This document shows positions 30,766 to 40,726 of a DNA stretch of 64,000 nt, piece by piece. The DNA is from Deltaproteobacteria bacterium (GTDB taxonomy: Bacteria > Myxococcota_A > UBA796 > CAJQPC01), in NCBI GenBank assembly GCA_016717595.1, contig JADKFE010000003.1:1-64000 (forward strand), written 5' to 3'. Within the stretch, counting starts at the first letter, position 1. Each line of letters begins with the position of its first letter. A program made the translations under genes and the position numbers. The notes under the pieces are model-generated. The model was not told the origin of the DNA and did no database searches. It was given only the letters and a program-made list of their open reading frames with translations.

Positions 30766-31434
30766 ATGGCGCGATCGACGGACCCCCTGTTTGACACCTT
30801 CTGCGCCCCAGGGACCACCTGGGGCCCAAGCCCCGGCGTGCGGGAGGCCTGGGCGCGGGGTCGGCGGCGCTACGCGGTGTGGCTCTTGCGGGTGCAGGCG
30901 CCCGAGGCGCTGGAGCGCTTGAAGCGCGTCGCCGAGGCGCTGGGGGACGCGGCGGAGCCCACGCCGGTTGAGGAGGCCCACATCACGCTGTGGGTCGCGG
31001 GCTTCCCGACCGAGTCACCCAAGCTTGATGATGACGTGTCGGAGGTGGTCTTGGCGGCTCAGGCCGAGGCGCTCCAGGCTCACTTTGGGGGGCGTGGGCC
31101 GGCTCAGGTGGAGGTCGGCGGCGCCAACGCCTTCTTCACCTGCGCCGTGCTCGACGTGTTTGACCCAGACGGGGCCTTGGCGGCGATTCGGGCCTGCCTT
31201 GACAACGTGGGGAAGGAGCTGCGCTTTGGCCCCTACCACCCCCACGTCATCGCCGGTCGGTTCATCGACAGCCGCGACCGCGCGCCTCTTGCCCAGGCGC
31301 TGCGGCCGCTGCGAGATTTACCGTTGATCCCCCTCGAGGTTCACGCCGTCGAGCTCTGCACCTTCGACGCCGAGCATGAGGCCCTGCGCCTCACCACGAC
31401 GGCGCGGGTGCTGCTCACTGACCGCCCTCGCTGA
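30766..31434 (+). CDS. 2H phosphoesterase (LigT / 2'-5' RNA ligase-like)
   Basis: The protein has 222 residues. The first catalytic motif is HITLWV at residues 72-77 (HxT). The second, near residue 160, reads PYHPHVIAGRF, where the family has HxT/S; here the hydroxyl residue is replaced by Val. The motif spacing fits the 2H superfamily, which acts on 2',3'-cyclic or 2'-5' linked nucleotides. Whether this variant keeps activity is open. It overlaps the convergent lipoprotein gene by 20 bp at its 3' end and diverges from the DUF547 fusion gene across a 55-bp gap. Confidence 0.7.
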   Translation: MARSTDPLFDTFCAPGTTWGPSPGVREAWARGRRRYAVWLLRVQAPEALERLKRVAEALGDAAEPTPVEEAHITLWVAGFPTESPKLDDDVSEVVLAAQAEALQAHFGGRGPAQVEVGGANAFFTCAVLDVFDPDGALAAIRACLDNVGKELRFGPYHPHVIAGRFIDSRDRAPLAQALRPLRDLPLIPLEVHAVELCTFDAEHEALRLTTTARVLLTDRPR

Positions 31435-32222
31435 GGTAGTCCTCGACGGCTTTGTACGAGTCGTCCATCGAGCTGGCCACGAGGCTCTCGACGGTGTCTT
31501 CATCGAGGCCAAGCTCGGCCTCTTGCCAGGTCACCAGCCACCGCGTCGTGCCCGTGCCCGTCGCCGTGGGGATCCACAGCTCGACGGTGTAGACCTGCTT
31601 GATGTACTTCTCCGGGGTCTTCGCTGGTGCCCTCGTCGGGGGTGTAGGCCCGGGTGGCGATGGCCTGGCGGCCGTCCTCTAAGTCCACCCAACGCCAGAC
31701 CTTCGTGAGGATGTAGTCGACGTCTACAAGCAGGTTCTTGCGGTTGATGTCGTTCGTAGAGGCCAAGGTCTCGCAGCCCTCGCCGCGCTCGGCGAAGCAG
31801 GCCGCGTCGCCCTCGGTGATCTCGCGGTCGTACTTGTCGGGGGACGAGGGCTCCAGGGGAGTCTGGTCGGCGAGGCCGAACAGCCCGGCGTGATCGGCCA
31901 CGGCGAAGGCCGAGGTGGTGATGACGGCCACGGCGGGGGCGGCGGCGGGGTCGAGGTCGTGGTTCACGAGGCCCTCGACGTCGGGCCGGGTGAGCGCGGT
32001 GATGGTGTAGAAGCGGTCCTCGAGGCTGGCGTCGGGGCTGGTCTCGACCCCGGCGGCCCAGGTGTCGAAGGCCGTGACGCCGGCGGTCATCACCGCGGGA
32101 TCTTCGTTGTCCCACTCCAAGAACAGGAAGCGGCTCAGCTCGTTCAGCTCGGTGGGGGCGACGATGGCCTCCTTACAACCGAGCATCAGGGGCAACACGG
32201 CGAAGGCGAAGGCGGCGCGCAT
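31415..32222 (-). CDS. Hypothetical lipoprotein (frameshift near 31620)
   Basis: ATG 32222 gives the signal peptide MRAAFAFAVLPLMLGC with a clear lipobox. The mature protein is about 250 residues, with helices and strands of no family I recognise (FLEWDNEDPAVMTAGVTAFDTW, NLLVDVDYILTKVWRWV). The frame changes near 31620, just after DEGTSED; the repaired reading continues TPEKYIKQVYTVELWIPTAT and ends SLVASSMDDSYKAVEDYL before a TGA at 31415-31417. The total length is then consistent with one extra base. It diverges from the AgmX-like gene across 183 bp in which I see no confident promoter. Confidence 0.6.
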
Positions 32223-32405
32223 GGCGGAGACTCCAGGGTGAGGCGGACTCAAGAGCGTAGCACGACGGAGCGGGGCCACGCCCGCCGGAGTTTCGCGGAA
32301 CCGGGGACAGGGGAGGCTGTCGATGCGCCCAGCCACCGCGGCGGGGGCTCTCGGGCGACGCCGCAGGAGGCCCACTTCCACCCACGATAAGCTCGGAGGG
32401 ACGCC

Positions 32406-33686
32406 ATGTCTCTGCGCTCCGCCCCTGTCAAGGTGCTTCGGATTGGACTCATTCAGAACGGCTCGCTGGTCTCGGAGCGTGTCCTGTCTCCTGGCGAAGC
32501 CTACGCGACTCCGCAAATCTTCTCGCCCACCTCGGCCCAGCCGCTCTTTCAGCCCGACGCCGCTGGGCGGCTCACCCTCACGCTCCCGCCAGGGGCGACG
32601 GCGCGGGTGATGCGCGGCGCCGAGGTCCTGACCCTTCGTGCCGGAGATCGTCTGCTCCTCGACGATCAAGATCGTGGAAAGCTGAGCTTTGAGCAGGGCA
32701 CCTTGTTGTTTCAGCTCGTGCTGCCCACCCTCGTCGCCGTAGACGCCAAAGAGTTCCGCCCGCGGCTCTTTGATCTGGACGATCCCAGCTACTACGGCTT
32801 TCTGAGCGTGTTCTCCGCCGCGGCCCTGGCGTTCTCGGTGCTGGTCAACGTCACCCCGCCTCGCACGAGCGTCGTCACGATTGACGATCTGCCACGGGCG
32901 GTCACCGAGGTCATGCTCGCGGTGACCCCGCCGCCGGACCCTGTTGAGCTGGAGCGAGTCGCCGCCGACGCCGGCAAGCGGGTCAAGCCGCGGGTGGTCA
33001 GCCCTCGGCCCGCCGAGAGCGCGCCCAGCGACTCCGGGGAGCGCACGGACCGGGCAACGCCGACCTCCAACCTCGCTGAAGACCTAAGGCTGCGCATCGC
33101 CGCCATGGGCAGCCGCGGCGTGAGCTCCCAGGGCTGGACGGTGGCGGACCTCATCGACGAGGTCAGCGGCGATGGTCGTGACCTGGACGCCGCGCTGAAG
33201 GGCGTCAACGGCGTGGAGACGGCGTCCACGGACGGCTTCACCGCGCGTGACGCCAAAGACGGCGGGCGCAGAGACGCCGACATCGGCGCGCTCAGCGGCG
33301 GTCGGGTCGGCGCCAGCACCGTCAACGAGGGCCCCGAGGTGGCGGTCCATGGCGCGGTGAAGTTTGAGGCCGACGCCGGCTCCACCACCCCGGCGGCCCT
33401 AGAGAAGGGCCAAGCCGACGCCCTGCGCCAGCAGGTCAAACGCCAGATCGGTCAGGTGCGGACCTGCTACGAGAGCCAGCTCAAAGAGGATCCGACGCTC
33501 TCCGGGCGCCTGGTGCTCTCGTGGATGGTGAGCGGCGGGCGCGCCCTGGACGTGCGGGTGGAGGAGTCCAGCATCCGCTCAGAGGCGCTCTCGGCCTGCG
33601 TCGTAGGCCGCGTGAAGGGCTGGACCTTCGACCGCGACATCGACACCGAGGTCCGCTACCCCTTCGTCTTTGAGCCCGCGAGCTGA
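32406..33686 (+). CDS. AgmX/PglI-type protein (adventurous gliding motility family)
   Basis: ATG 32406 is preceded by GGAGG 6 nt upstream. The N-terminal 115 residues form an FHA-like beta domain (VLRIGLIQNGSLVSERVLSPG). A membrane segment lies at about 135-152 (FLSVFSAAALAFSVLV). A long Pro/Asp-rich periplasmic linker follows, then the C-terminal AgmX/PglI domain: VKRQIGQVRTCYESQL, LSGRLVLSWMVSGGRALDVRV and ALSACVVGRVKGWTF, with its two conserved cysteines. The domain order (inner-membrane anchor, linker, TonB-like end) suggests a link between cell envelope layers. In Myxococcus, AgmX is tied to gliding motility. No other motility genes are seen nearby. Confidence 0.75.
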   Translation: MSLRSAPVKVLRIGLIQNGSLVSERVLSPGEAYATPQIFSPTSAQPLFQPDAAGRLTLTLPPGATARVMRGAEVLTLRAGDRLLLDDQDRGKLSFEQGTLLFQLVLPTLVAVDAKEFRPRLFDLDDPSYYGFLSVFSAAALAFSVLVNVTPPRTSVVTIDDLPRAVTEVMLAVTPPPDPVELERVAADAGKRVKPRVVSPRPAESAPSDSGERTDRATPTSNLAEDLRLRIAAMGSRGVSSQGWTVADLIDEVSGDGRDLDAALKGVNGVETASTDGFTARDAKDGGRRDADIGALSGGRVGASTVNEGPEVAVHGAVKFEADAGSTTPAALEKGQADALRQQVKRQIGQVRTCYESQLKEDPTLSGRLVLSWMVSGGRALDVRVEESSIRSEALSACVVGRVKGWTFDRDIDTEVRYPFVFEPAS

Positions 33687-33704
33687 TGTTGTTTGGGGGC
33701 GCGC

Positions 33705-34409
33705 TCAGTCGTGGTTGAGCGCGCCCTCGATGTCGATGTTTAAGAACACCGAGCGCAGCTCACCCCGCAGCTTCGCTCGGCTGAGGCTCGTGAACCGAAG
33801 CTCACCTTCACCCTCGGAGTCCCAGCCGTTCGACGAGCGCACCACAAAGTCGCCCTCCCACAGCGCCAGATCCCAGCAGTAGGCGTCGAGCGGCGTGATC
33901 GTGACGGTCTCGCCCAACAACAACATCGCCCAAGAGTCGTCGGGGTCGGGGCTGCAGACCACCTCCCACTCGGCGTAGAGGGTGTCGCGGTCCATCGTGA
34001 CCGGGCAGGAGAGGGCGAAGGTGTACTGTCGGCCCTCGTAGGTGGCCGTGGCGTCGAGGTCTACGGCGCCAGACCACGCGCCGTTGGCGTCGGTCTGGCC
34101 GTCGCAGTCGTCGTCTATGCCGTTGAAGGCCTCCTCCGCGCCGGGCAGCACCGCGGGATCCCCGTCATCGCAGTCCTCTGGCGCGAAGACGCCGTCGCCG
34201 TCTTTGTCCTGGGGGTCGTCCCCGGTGTCGTCGGGGGCTGAGGAGTCATCGGGAGGCTTTGAGTCTTCGCCGGTCTCGTCAGGGGGCTCGGAGTCTGGGG
34301 GATCACTCTCAGACCAGCCGCTGTCCGCCCCCGAATCTTTGGAGGGCGAAGGATCGCATGCGAAGATAAGCGCGGCGAGCGGCACCGCCAGGACGAAGGG
34401 TCGGGTCAT
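33705..34409 (-). CDS. MopE-motif lipoprotein
   Basis: I choose ATG 34409 because it starts the lipoprotein signal MTRPFVLAVPLAALIFAC; the longer ORF upstream is a shadow over the alpha-2-macroglobulin gene. An acidic, low-complexity linker (PPDETGEDSKPPDDSS) is followed by one MopE-type motif pair: PEDCDDGDPAVLPGAEEA and NGIDDDCDGQTDANG. The last 120 residues are a beta-rich domain (YTFALSCPVTMDRDTLYAEW, LRGELRSVFLNIDIEG) with no family I can name. It is probably cell-surface exposed and metal-stabilised. It is convergent with the AgmX-like gene (18 bp between stops). Confidence 0.75.
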   Translation of the reverse strand: MTRPFVLAVPLAALIFACDPSPSKDSGADSGWSESDPPDSEPPDETGEDSKPPDDSSAPDDTGDDPQDKDGDGVFAPEDCDDGDPAVLPGAEEAFNGIDDDCDGQTDANGAWSGAVDLDATATYEGRQYTFALSCPVTMDRDTLYAEWEVVCSPDPDDSWAMLLLGETVTITPLDAYCWDLALWEGDFVVRSSNGWDSEGEGELRFTSLSRAKLRGELRSVFLNIDIEGALNHD

Positions 34410-34490
34410 TCTGGGAACAAAGCCCAGATCGGGCTCGTCCGCAAGTCCGACCGCGCGGCTTGCCCCAGTCCTGACGAATCGGAGCCCTCT

Positions 34491-37400
34491 ATGCGCCTGT
34501 CTCCTTGGTTCGCGCTCCCCCTGCTCGTGGCGTTCGGCCCGTGCAGACGCGCCAGCGGCCCCAGCACCTCGGAGGATCCCGTGAGCGTCGCAGATCCCGT
34601 TCGGTTCAACGCCGATCCTCAAGAAGAGGGCCTCTTGGTGCGGCTCACCGAGGCCGATCCTGCGGCGGAGTCCCGGGTGGCCGCGCCGCTGGCCGCCACC
34701 ACGCCCTTGAGCGCCGCCGAGCTCAGCGCGCTCGTGGCCCGGCTCCCGGAGATGCCGACCACGCCAGAGGACGAAAAAGCCCTGCGCCTGCGCGAGAAGA
34801 GCCTGCCGCCGCCGCGCACCGGCGCCAACGTGTCGATGGACTTCCCGCCAGCGGTCGAGGTCATCAAGCCCGTCATCGAGACCGGGCCCCTCACGGTGCA
34901 GCGGTACGCCCCCGAGGGGGAGGTGCCCCTCGCACCCCACCTCAGCGTCACCTTCTCTCAGCCCATGGTCGCCTTGACCTCGGTGGAGGAGGCCGCGAAG
35001 ACGGTGCCCGTCACGCTCAGCCCCGAGCCCCCGGGCCAGTGGCGCTGGGTGGGCACCCAGACCCTCCTCTTTGAGCCTGACGACCGCTTCCCGATGGCCA
35101 CGGAGTACAAGGTCACCGTCAAAGAGGGCACCCGCTCGGCCACGGGCGGGGTGATGGCCGCCGCCGCTGAGTTCAGCTTCGGCACGCCGCCGGTGACGCT
35201 CCTCTCCGCGGCGCCCTTCGCCGATGTGGTGGGCTTAGATCCCACGATCGTCCTACGTTTTGACCAAGACGTTGATCTCGCCGTGCTCGTGCCCACGCTC
35301 AAGCTCAACAGCCGCAAAGGCGCCGTGCCCCTGCGCCTCGCCACAGAGCAAGAGATCGCCGACGATCCTTCGGCGGCCAACGCCCGGGACGAGGCCGCGG
35401 AGACGGGCCACACCAAACGTTGGGTGGCGGTGCGCCCCGTCCAGTCGCTGCAGCGCGACACGCTCTATGACTTCGTGATGCCCATCGGCACGGCGTCCGC
35501 CGAGGGCCCGCGCCGCACCACTGAGGAGTACAGCGCCGAGCTTCGCACCTACGGCCCCTTGATCTTGGAGGAGAGCCGCTGCGGCTACCAAGACCGCTGC
35601 ACGCCGGGCACGCCGTTTGAGCTGCGCTTCTCAAACCCCATCGACGCCAAGCTGCTCACCAAAGCCCAGGTCGAGGTGAGCCCGGCGATCCCCGGCATGA
35701 ACCTCGCGGCCTACGGCGATCGGGTCTACGTCTACGGCGAGAAGGCCGGGAACACCACCTACACCGTCACGATCAAGCCCGAGCTCCCCGACACCTTCGG
35801 GCAGACCTTCGGCGAGACCAAGAAGCTCACCTTTAAGGTGGGCCCGGCGGACCCCCGCTTGAGCTGGGGCTACGGCGACGTCATCACCCTCGACCCCGAG
35901 GCCAAGCCCGCCCTCACCGCGATCAGCGTGGGCCAGAAGACGCTCAAGCTGGAGGTGCGGCGGGTTGGCCCCCAAGACTGGCCGTCGTACGCGCTCTGGC
36001 AGCGGGATCAGCGCTGGGCCGAGCGCCCCAAGGCCCTTCCTGGCCAGCTCCTCGCCACCAAAGACGTCGCCGTGACCGGCGCGGGCGGGGCGGCGGTGGA
36101 GTCGCTCATCGACCTCTCGCCCTACCTCAACGACGGGCGCGGGGCCTTGCTCGTGCGCCTCGTGGGCGCCCAGGGCCGCGACCGCTGGGATCGCCAAGAG
36201 CTCGTCACCTGGGTTCAGGCCACGGAGCTCGGCCTCACCGCGTTTAACGACGGCGAGCAGCTCCTCGTGTGGGCGACCGGTCTACGCGACGGCCGGGCGC
36301 TGGCCGGGGTTGAGGTGCAGCTCCAGAAGGGCGGCCCCAGCGCGGTGAGCGACGCCACAGGCCTCGCCCGCATCGCGCTGCCCAAAGACGCCCAGAAGGC
36401 CGGGGTGCTCACCGCCAAGGTGGGCGATGACGTCGCGATCTTGCCGCCGAACAACAGCGTGTATTGGTACGACGACTACTCCCCGTGGCAGGCGGTCCCC
36501 GGAGAAGACCACCTCAGCTGGTTGACCTTCGACGACCGCGGCCTGTACCGCCCCGGCGAGACCGCCCGGCTGAAGGGCTGGATTCGCCGGGTGAAGCCCG
36601 GTCCCAAGGGCGACGTGAGGGGCCTCGGCGACGGCGCCCGGGCCGTGAAGTGGCTGTTGCGGGACTCGGTCGGCAACGAGATCCAGAAGGGCGAGGTGAT
36701 GCTCAGCAAGCTCGGCGGGTTTGACCTGAGCCTGAACCTGCCGGGGACGATGAACCTCGGCACGGGCTACGTCGAGCTGGCCCTCGTCGGCGGTGATCTC
36801 GACGGCGGCGGCTTCACCCACCCCCTCAACGTGCAGGAGTTCCGGCGCCCCGAGTTTGAGGTGGGCATGAGCGTCGGCGACGGGCCCTATGTGCTCGGCG
36901 AGCGCTTCTTGGCCACGGTCACGGCGAGCTACTTCGCCGGCGGCGGCTTGGCCTCGGCCCCGGCCCAGTGGGAGGCCCGGGCCTCTGGCGGCAGCTACAG
37001 CCCGCCCAACCACGACGGCTGGAGCTTCGGCCCCTGGACGCCGTGGTGGATGTTCTGGCGCGGCGGCGGCCCGCCCAGCGGCTTCCCCGAGACCTTCACC
37101 AGCCTCGAAGGCGTCACCGACGCCTCCGGCGGCCACACCGTCTCCGTCGATCCCCACTCGCTCAAGCCCGCGCGGCCGGTGAACCTGAGCCTGCAGGCCA
37201 CGGTGACCGACCTCAACCGCCAGGCCTGGACCCAGAACCAGCAGATCACCATTCACCCCAGCCGGGTCTACATCGGCGCCCGCACGGCCCGCCCCTTCGT
37301 GAAGGTCGGCGAGAACATCGACGCCGAGCTCGTCGCCGTCGGCCTCGACGGTGAGAGACTGACCGGCGTTCAGTTAAGCGCGCGGCTCGTGCGCTTGAGC

Positions 37401-40400
37401 TGGGAGCAGGTCGCCGGGGTTCACGAAGAGGTCGAGATCGAGGTGGCGAGCTGCGCGCCGACTTCAGGCCCCGAGCCCGTCTCCTGCGCGCTCAAGCCCG
37501 ACAAAGGCGGCTCTTACCGCCTCATCGTCACGGCGAAGGACGCTGAAGGCCGCCCCACCCGCACCGACATGCAGGTCTATGTGCAGGGCCCCGACGCCGC
37601 CGTCGACCGCAGCCTCGCCCAAGAGGAGGTGCAGCTCGTCCCCGACAAGCGGGAGTACGCCGTCGGCGACGTCGCCGAGCTGATGATCCAGGCGCCGTTT
37701 TACCCCGCCGAAGGCCTGTTGAGCCTGCGCCGGGACGGCCTGCTCCGCGAGGAGCGCTTCGTGATGGAGGGCCCCACCCACAGCGTGAAGGTGCCCATCG
37801 AGGAGGGCATGACGCCCAACCTCTTCGTGCAGGTCAACCTCGTCGGTCGGTCAAAACGTGAGCTTGAAGGCGCGGATCCCGCCGCCTTGCCCAGCCGCCC
37901 GGCCTACGCTTCGGGCCAGGTGGAGCTCAAGGTGCCGCCCCTGCTTCGGGCGCTCACCGTTGAGGTCAAGCCGCGGCTCACGGCCTTGGAGCCTGGGGGC
38001 ACAACCTCCCTAGATCTGCGCGTCACCGACGCCGCGGGCCTGCCGGTCACCGACGCTGAGCTGGCCGTGGTCGTCGTGGACGAGTCTGTCCTGGCGCTCA
38101 CGGGGTACCAGCTCCCCGACCCGCTGGAGGTGTTTTACGCCAGCCGCGGCGCCGGGGTCACCGATCACCACCAGCGCGCCCAGGTGTCCTTGGCGACGAC
38201 GGGCCTGCTCGGGCCGATGAGCCCCACCGGCGGAGAAGGGGACGGCTTTGGCATGGGCGGCCTCGGGCTCAGCGGCACCGGGGTCGGCGGCGGCGGGTAT
38301 GGCGGAGCGCCCGGACTTGGGGCCACACGGTCACTGGAGGTCGCCGCGGCGATGCCCGCCGAGCCGATGTCCGCCGCGCCGCCTTCGCCCGTCGAGCGCT
38401 CCCGCTCCGAGAGCAAACCCAAGGCCATGGCCGATGCGGACAAGGAGTACAAGGCCGCCCCCGACACCGGCGGCGTCGTGGCCATGCGCACCGACTTCTC
38501 GGCCTTGGCGCTGTTCTCCCCTGAAGAGAAGACCGGCGCCGATGGCCGCGTCTCCGTAGAGCTCAAGCTCCCCGACAACCTCACGCGGTACCGGGTGATG
38601 GTCGTCGCCGTGCGCGGTGAGCAGCAGTTCGGCAGCGGCGAGGGCGCCTTGACCGCGCGGAAGCCGCTCATGGTGCGCCCTTCAGCGCCGCGCTTCTTGA
38701 ACTTCGGCGACACCTTTGAGCTGCCGATCCTGGTGCAGAACCAGACCGACGCCTCGATGGTGGTGGACGTCGTGGTGCGCGCCCACAACCTCGGCCTCGA
38801 CGGCCAAGACGCGGTCACCCCCGCGGCGGGTCGGCGGGTGACGGTGCCGGCGAACGACCGCGTCGAGGTGCGGCTCCCCGCGGCGGCGCGGCGGGTCGGC
38901 ACGGCCCGGGCCCAGGTGCTCGTGGTCTCCGGCGGCGCGAACGACGCGGCCACGGTGGAGCTGCCGGTGTACACCCCGGCCACGACCGAGGCCTTCGCCA
39001 CCTACGGCGTGCTCGACGAGGGCGCCATCCGGCAGCCGGTGAAGGCGCCGAGCGGCGTGTGGAAGGAGGTCGGCGGCTTAGAGGTCACCACAGCGTCTAC
39101 GGCGCTGCAGTCCCTCACCGACGCCTTCATCTACCTCGTGAAGTACCCCTACGGCTGCGCCGAGCAGGTCGCCTCGCGCCTGCTCTCGACGGTGGCGCTC
39201 AAGGACGTGCTCGCCGCGTTTAAGGCCGAGGGCCTGCCCCCCGAGGCCGAGCTTCAAGCGGCGATGGCCCGGGATGTTGAGCGCCTCGCCCAGCTCCAAG
39301 CCGGCGATGGCGGCTGGGGATTCTGGCGGTCCAACGAGCGCTCTTGGCCCTACACCACCCTCCACGTCACCCACACGCTCGTTCGCGCGAAGGCGAAGGG
39401 CGTGGCCGTGCCCGAGGACACGCTGCGCCGGGCCCTGCGCTATGTCGACAACATCGAGCGGTACATCCCGCACTGGTACTCTGAAGAGAGCCGCCGGGCG
39501 ATCTTGGCCTACGCCGTCTATGTGGAGCACCTGGCGGGCAAAAACGTCAGCGACGACGCCCGGGCCTTGGTGCGGCGCGGCGGCGGCGTCGAGGGCCTGA
39601 GCATGGAGGCCCAGGCCTGGATCCTCCCGGCCTTGGCCGCGGGCAAAGACGAGCAGTCCGTAGACTTCATCCTGCGCCACTGGGGCAACCGGGTGGAGGA
39701 GACGGCGGGCTCGGCGCACTTCACCACCTCGTACTCCGACGGCGCCCACGTCATCCTGCACTCCGACCGCCGCGCCGACGCCTTGATCTTGGAGGCCCTG
39801 CTCACCGTTCGCCCGAACGACACGCTCATCCCCAAGATCGTCACGGGCCTGCAAGCCCACAAGAAGGCGGGTCGCTGGGGCAACACCCAAGAGAACGCCT
39901 TCGTGCTCTTGGCCTTGGACCAATACTTCCGTCAGGCCGAGTCCAAGGAGCCCAACTTCGTCGCCCGGGTGTGGCTGGGCGAAGACTACGCTGGGGAGCG
40001 CACGTTTAAGGGCCGCACCACCGAGCGCGCCAACCTCCTCGTGCCGATGGAGGAGGTGGTGAGCTTCGGCTCGGGCGACCTCACGCTCTCCAAGGACGGC
40101 CCGGGGCGGCTGTATTACCGCCTGGGCATGAGCTACGCCCCCACGGATCTGTCCCTTGAGCCCTTTGAGGCGGGCTTCTCGGTCACCCGCAGCTACGAGG
40201 GCGTAGACGACCCTGACGATGTGCGCCTGGAGGCCGATGGCTGGCACGTCAAGTCCGGCGCCCGGGTGCGGGTGCGGCTCACCATGGTGGCGCCGTCCCA
40301 GCGGGCGCACGTCGCCTTGGTCGACCCCATGCCCGCCGGGTTTGAGGCGATCAACCCCGCCTTGGCCACGACGGGGGATCTCCCGGACGATCCGATGGGC

Positions 40401-40640
40401 CAGGCCGCGGCGTCCGGGCCGTGGTGGTTCTGGAGCCGCACCTGGTACGAGCACCAGAACCTGCGTGACGAGCGGGTCGAGGCCTTCGCCAGCCTCGTCT
40501 GGGCGGGCGTTCACGAGTACAGCTACTTGGCCCGCGCCACCACCCCCGGCGCCTTCGTGGTGCCCCCGGCGAAGGCCGAGGAGATGTACAGCCCCGAGAC
40601 CTTCGGCCGCAGCGGGACGGCCCGGGTGTTCATCGAGTAA
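34491..40640 (+). CDS. Bacterial alpha-2-macroglobulin family protein
   Basis: The protein has 2,049 residues, the largest gene in the window and intact. A signal peptide precedes Cys18 (VAFGPC), which is a weak lipobox, so lipidation is possible but not certain. The order is that of bacterial A2M: early MG domains with Ig-like folds (VTFSQPMVALTSVEEA), an MG2-like domain (LYRPGETARLKGWIRRV), a Gly/Ser-rich loop near residue 1250, and the A2M core (VRPSAPRFLNFGDTFELP). The thioester motif GCAEQ has its Cys at about residue 1556. Bacterial A2M traps proteases in the periplasm. The usual partner, penicillin-binding protein 1C, is not next to it. A strong terminator follows at 40670-40710. Confidence 0.9.
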   Translation: MRLSPWFALPLLVAFGPCRRASGPSTSEDPVSVADPVRFNADPQEEGLLVRLTEADPAAESRVAAPLAATTPLSAAELSALVARLPEMPTTPEDEKALRLREKSLPPPRTGANVSMDFPPAVEVIKPVIETGPLTVQRYAPEGEVPLAPHLSVTFSQPMVALTSVEEAAKTVPVTLSPEPPGQWRWVGTQTLLFEPDDRFPMATEYKVTVKEGTRSATGGVMAAAAEFSFGTPPVTLLSAAPFADVVGLDPTIVLRFDQDVDLAVLVPTLKLNSRKGAVPLRLATEQEIADDPSAANARDEAAETGHTKRWVAVRPVQSLQRDTLYDFVMPIGTASAEGPRRTTEEYSAELRTYGPLILEESRCGYQDRCTPGTPFELRFSNPIDAKLLTKAQVEVSPAIPGMNLAAYGDRVYVYGEKAGNTTYTVTIKPELPDTFGQTFGETKKLTFKVGPADPRLSWGYGDVITLDPEAKPALTAISVGQKTLKLEVRRVGPQDWPSYALWQRDQRWAERPKALPGQLLATKDVAVTGAGGAAVESLIDLSPYLNDGRGALLVRLVGAQGRDRWDRQELVTWVQATELGLTAFNDGEQLLVWATGLRDGRALAGVEVQLQKGGPSAVSDATGLARIALPKDAQKAGVLTAKVGDDVAILPPNNSVYWYDDYSPWQAVPGEDHLSWLTFDDRGLYRPGETARLKGWIRRVKPGPKGDVRGLGDGARAVKWLLRDSVGNEIQKGEVMLSKLGGFDLSLNLPGTMNLGTGYVELALVGGDLDGGGFTHPLNVQEFRRPEFEVGMSVGDGPYVLGERFLATVTASYFAGGGLASAPAQWEARASGGSYSPPNHDGWSFGPWTPWWMFWRGGGPPSGFPETFTSLEGVTDASGGHTVSVDPHSLKPARPVNLSLQATVTDLNRQAWTQNQQITIHPSRVYIGARTARPFVKVGENIDAELVAVGLDGERLTGVQLSARLVRLSWEQVAGVHEEVEIEVASCAPTSGPEPVSCALKPDKGGSYRLIVTAKDAEGRPTRTDMQVYVQGPDAAVDRSLAQEEVQLVPDKREYAVGDVAELMIQAPFYPAEGLLSLRRDGLLREERFVMEGPTHSVKVPIEEGMTPNLFVQVNLVGRSKRELEGADPAALPSRPAYASGQVELKVPPLLRALTVEVKPRLTALEPGGTTSLDLRVTDAAGLPVTDAELAVVVVDESVLALTGYQLPDPLEVFYASRGAGVTDHHQRAQVSLATTGLLGPMSPTGGEGDGFGMGGLGLSGTGVGGGGYGGAPGLGATRSLEVAAAMPAEPMSAAPPSPVERSRSESKPKAMADADKEYKAAPDTGGVVAMRTDFSALALFSPEEKTGADGRVSVELKLPDNLTRYRVMVVAVRGEQQFGSGEGALTARKPLMVRPSAPRFLNFGDTFELPILVQNQTDASMVVDVVVRAHNLGLDGQDAVTPAAGRRVTVPANDRVEVRLPAAARRVGTARAQVLVVSGGANDAATVELPVYTPATTEAFATYGVLDEGAIRQPVKAPSGVWKEVGGLEVTTASTALQSLTDAFIYLVKYPYGCAEQVASRLLSTVALKDVLAAFKAEGLPPEAELQAAMARDVERLAQLQAGDGGWGFWRSNERSWPYTTLHVTHTLVRAKAKGVAVPEDTLRRALRYVDNIERYIPHWYSEESRRAILAYAVYVEHLAGKNVSDDARALVRRGGGVEGLSMEAQAWILPALAAGKDEQSVDFILRHWGNRVEETAGSAHFTTSYSDGAHVILHSDRRADALILEALLTVRPNDTLIPKIVTGLQAHKKAGRWGNTQENAFVLLALDQYFRQAESKEPNFVARVWLGEDYAGERTFKGRTTERANLLVPMEEVVSFGSGDLTLSKDGPGRLYYRLGMSYAPTDLSLEPFEAGFSVTRSYEGVDDPDDVRLEADGWHVKSGARVRVRLTMVAPSQRAHVALVDPMPAGFEAINPALATTGDLPDDPMGQAAASGPWWFWSRTWYEHQNLRDERVEAFASLVWAGVHEYSYLARATTPGAFVVPPAKAEEMYSPETFGRSGTARVFIE

Positions 40641-40669
40641 GGCTCGGCCCAACGGGGCCCTCAGACGAC

Positions 40670-40710
40670 GACGCCCTCCAGCCGGATTGGTTGGAGGGCG
40701 TCTTTGTCTT
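40670..40710 (+). terminator. Rho-independent terminator after the alpha-2-macroglobulin gene
   Basis: A perfect 11-bp stem, GACGCCCTCCA (40670-40680) pairing with TGGAGGGCGTC (40692-40702), encloses an 11-nt loop. It is followed by TTTGTCTT. It starts 30 bp past the A2M stop at 40640, and the T-tract orientation fits the plus strand. It lies before the convergent small gene ending at 40727. Confidence 0.85.
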
Positions 40711-40726
40711 GGGAGAACCGCGACGA

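Noticed and set aside
39078..40652. A 524-residue ORF on the minus strand inside the alpha-2-macroglobulin gene
   Set aside because: Its composition is Gly/Arg/Val-rich with no recognisable motif. The plus-strand protein has the thioester motif and full domain order. It is a high-GC shadow.
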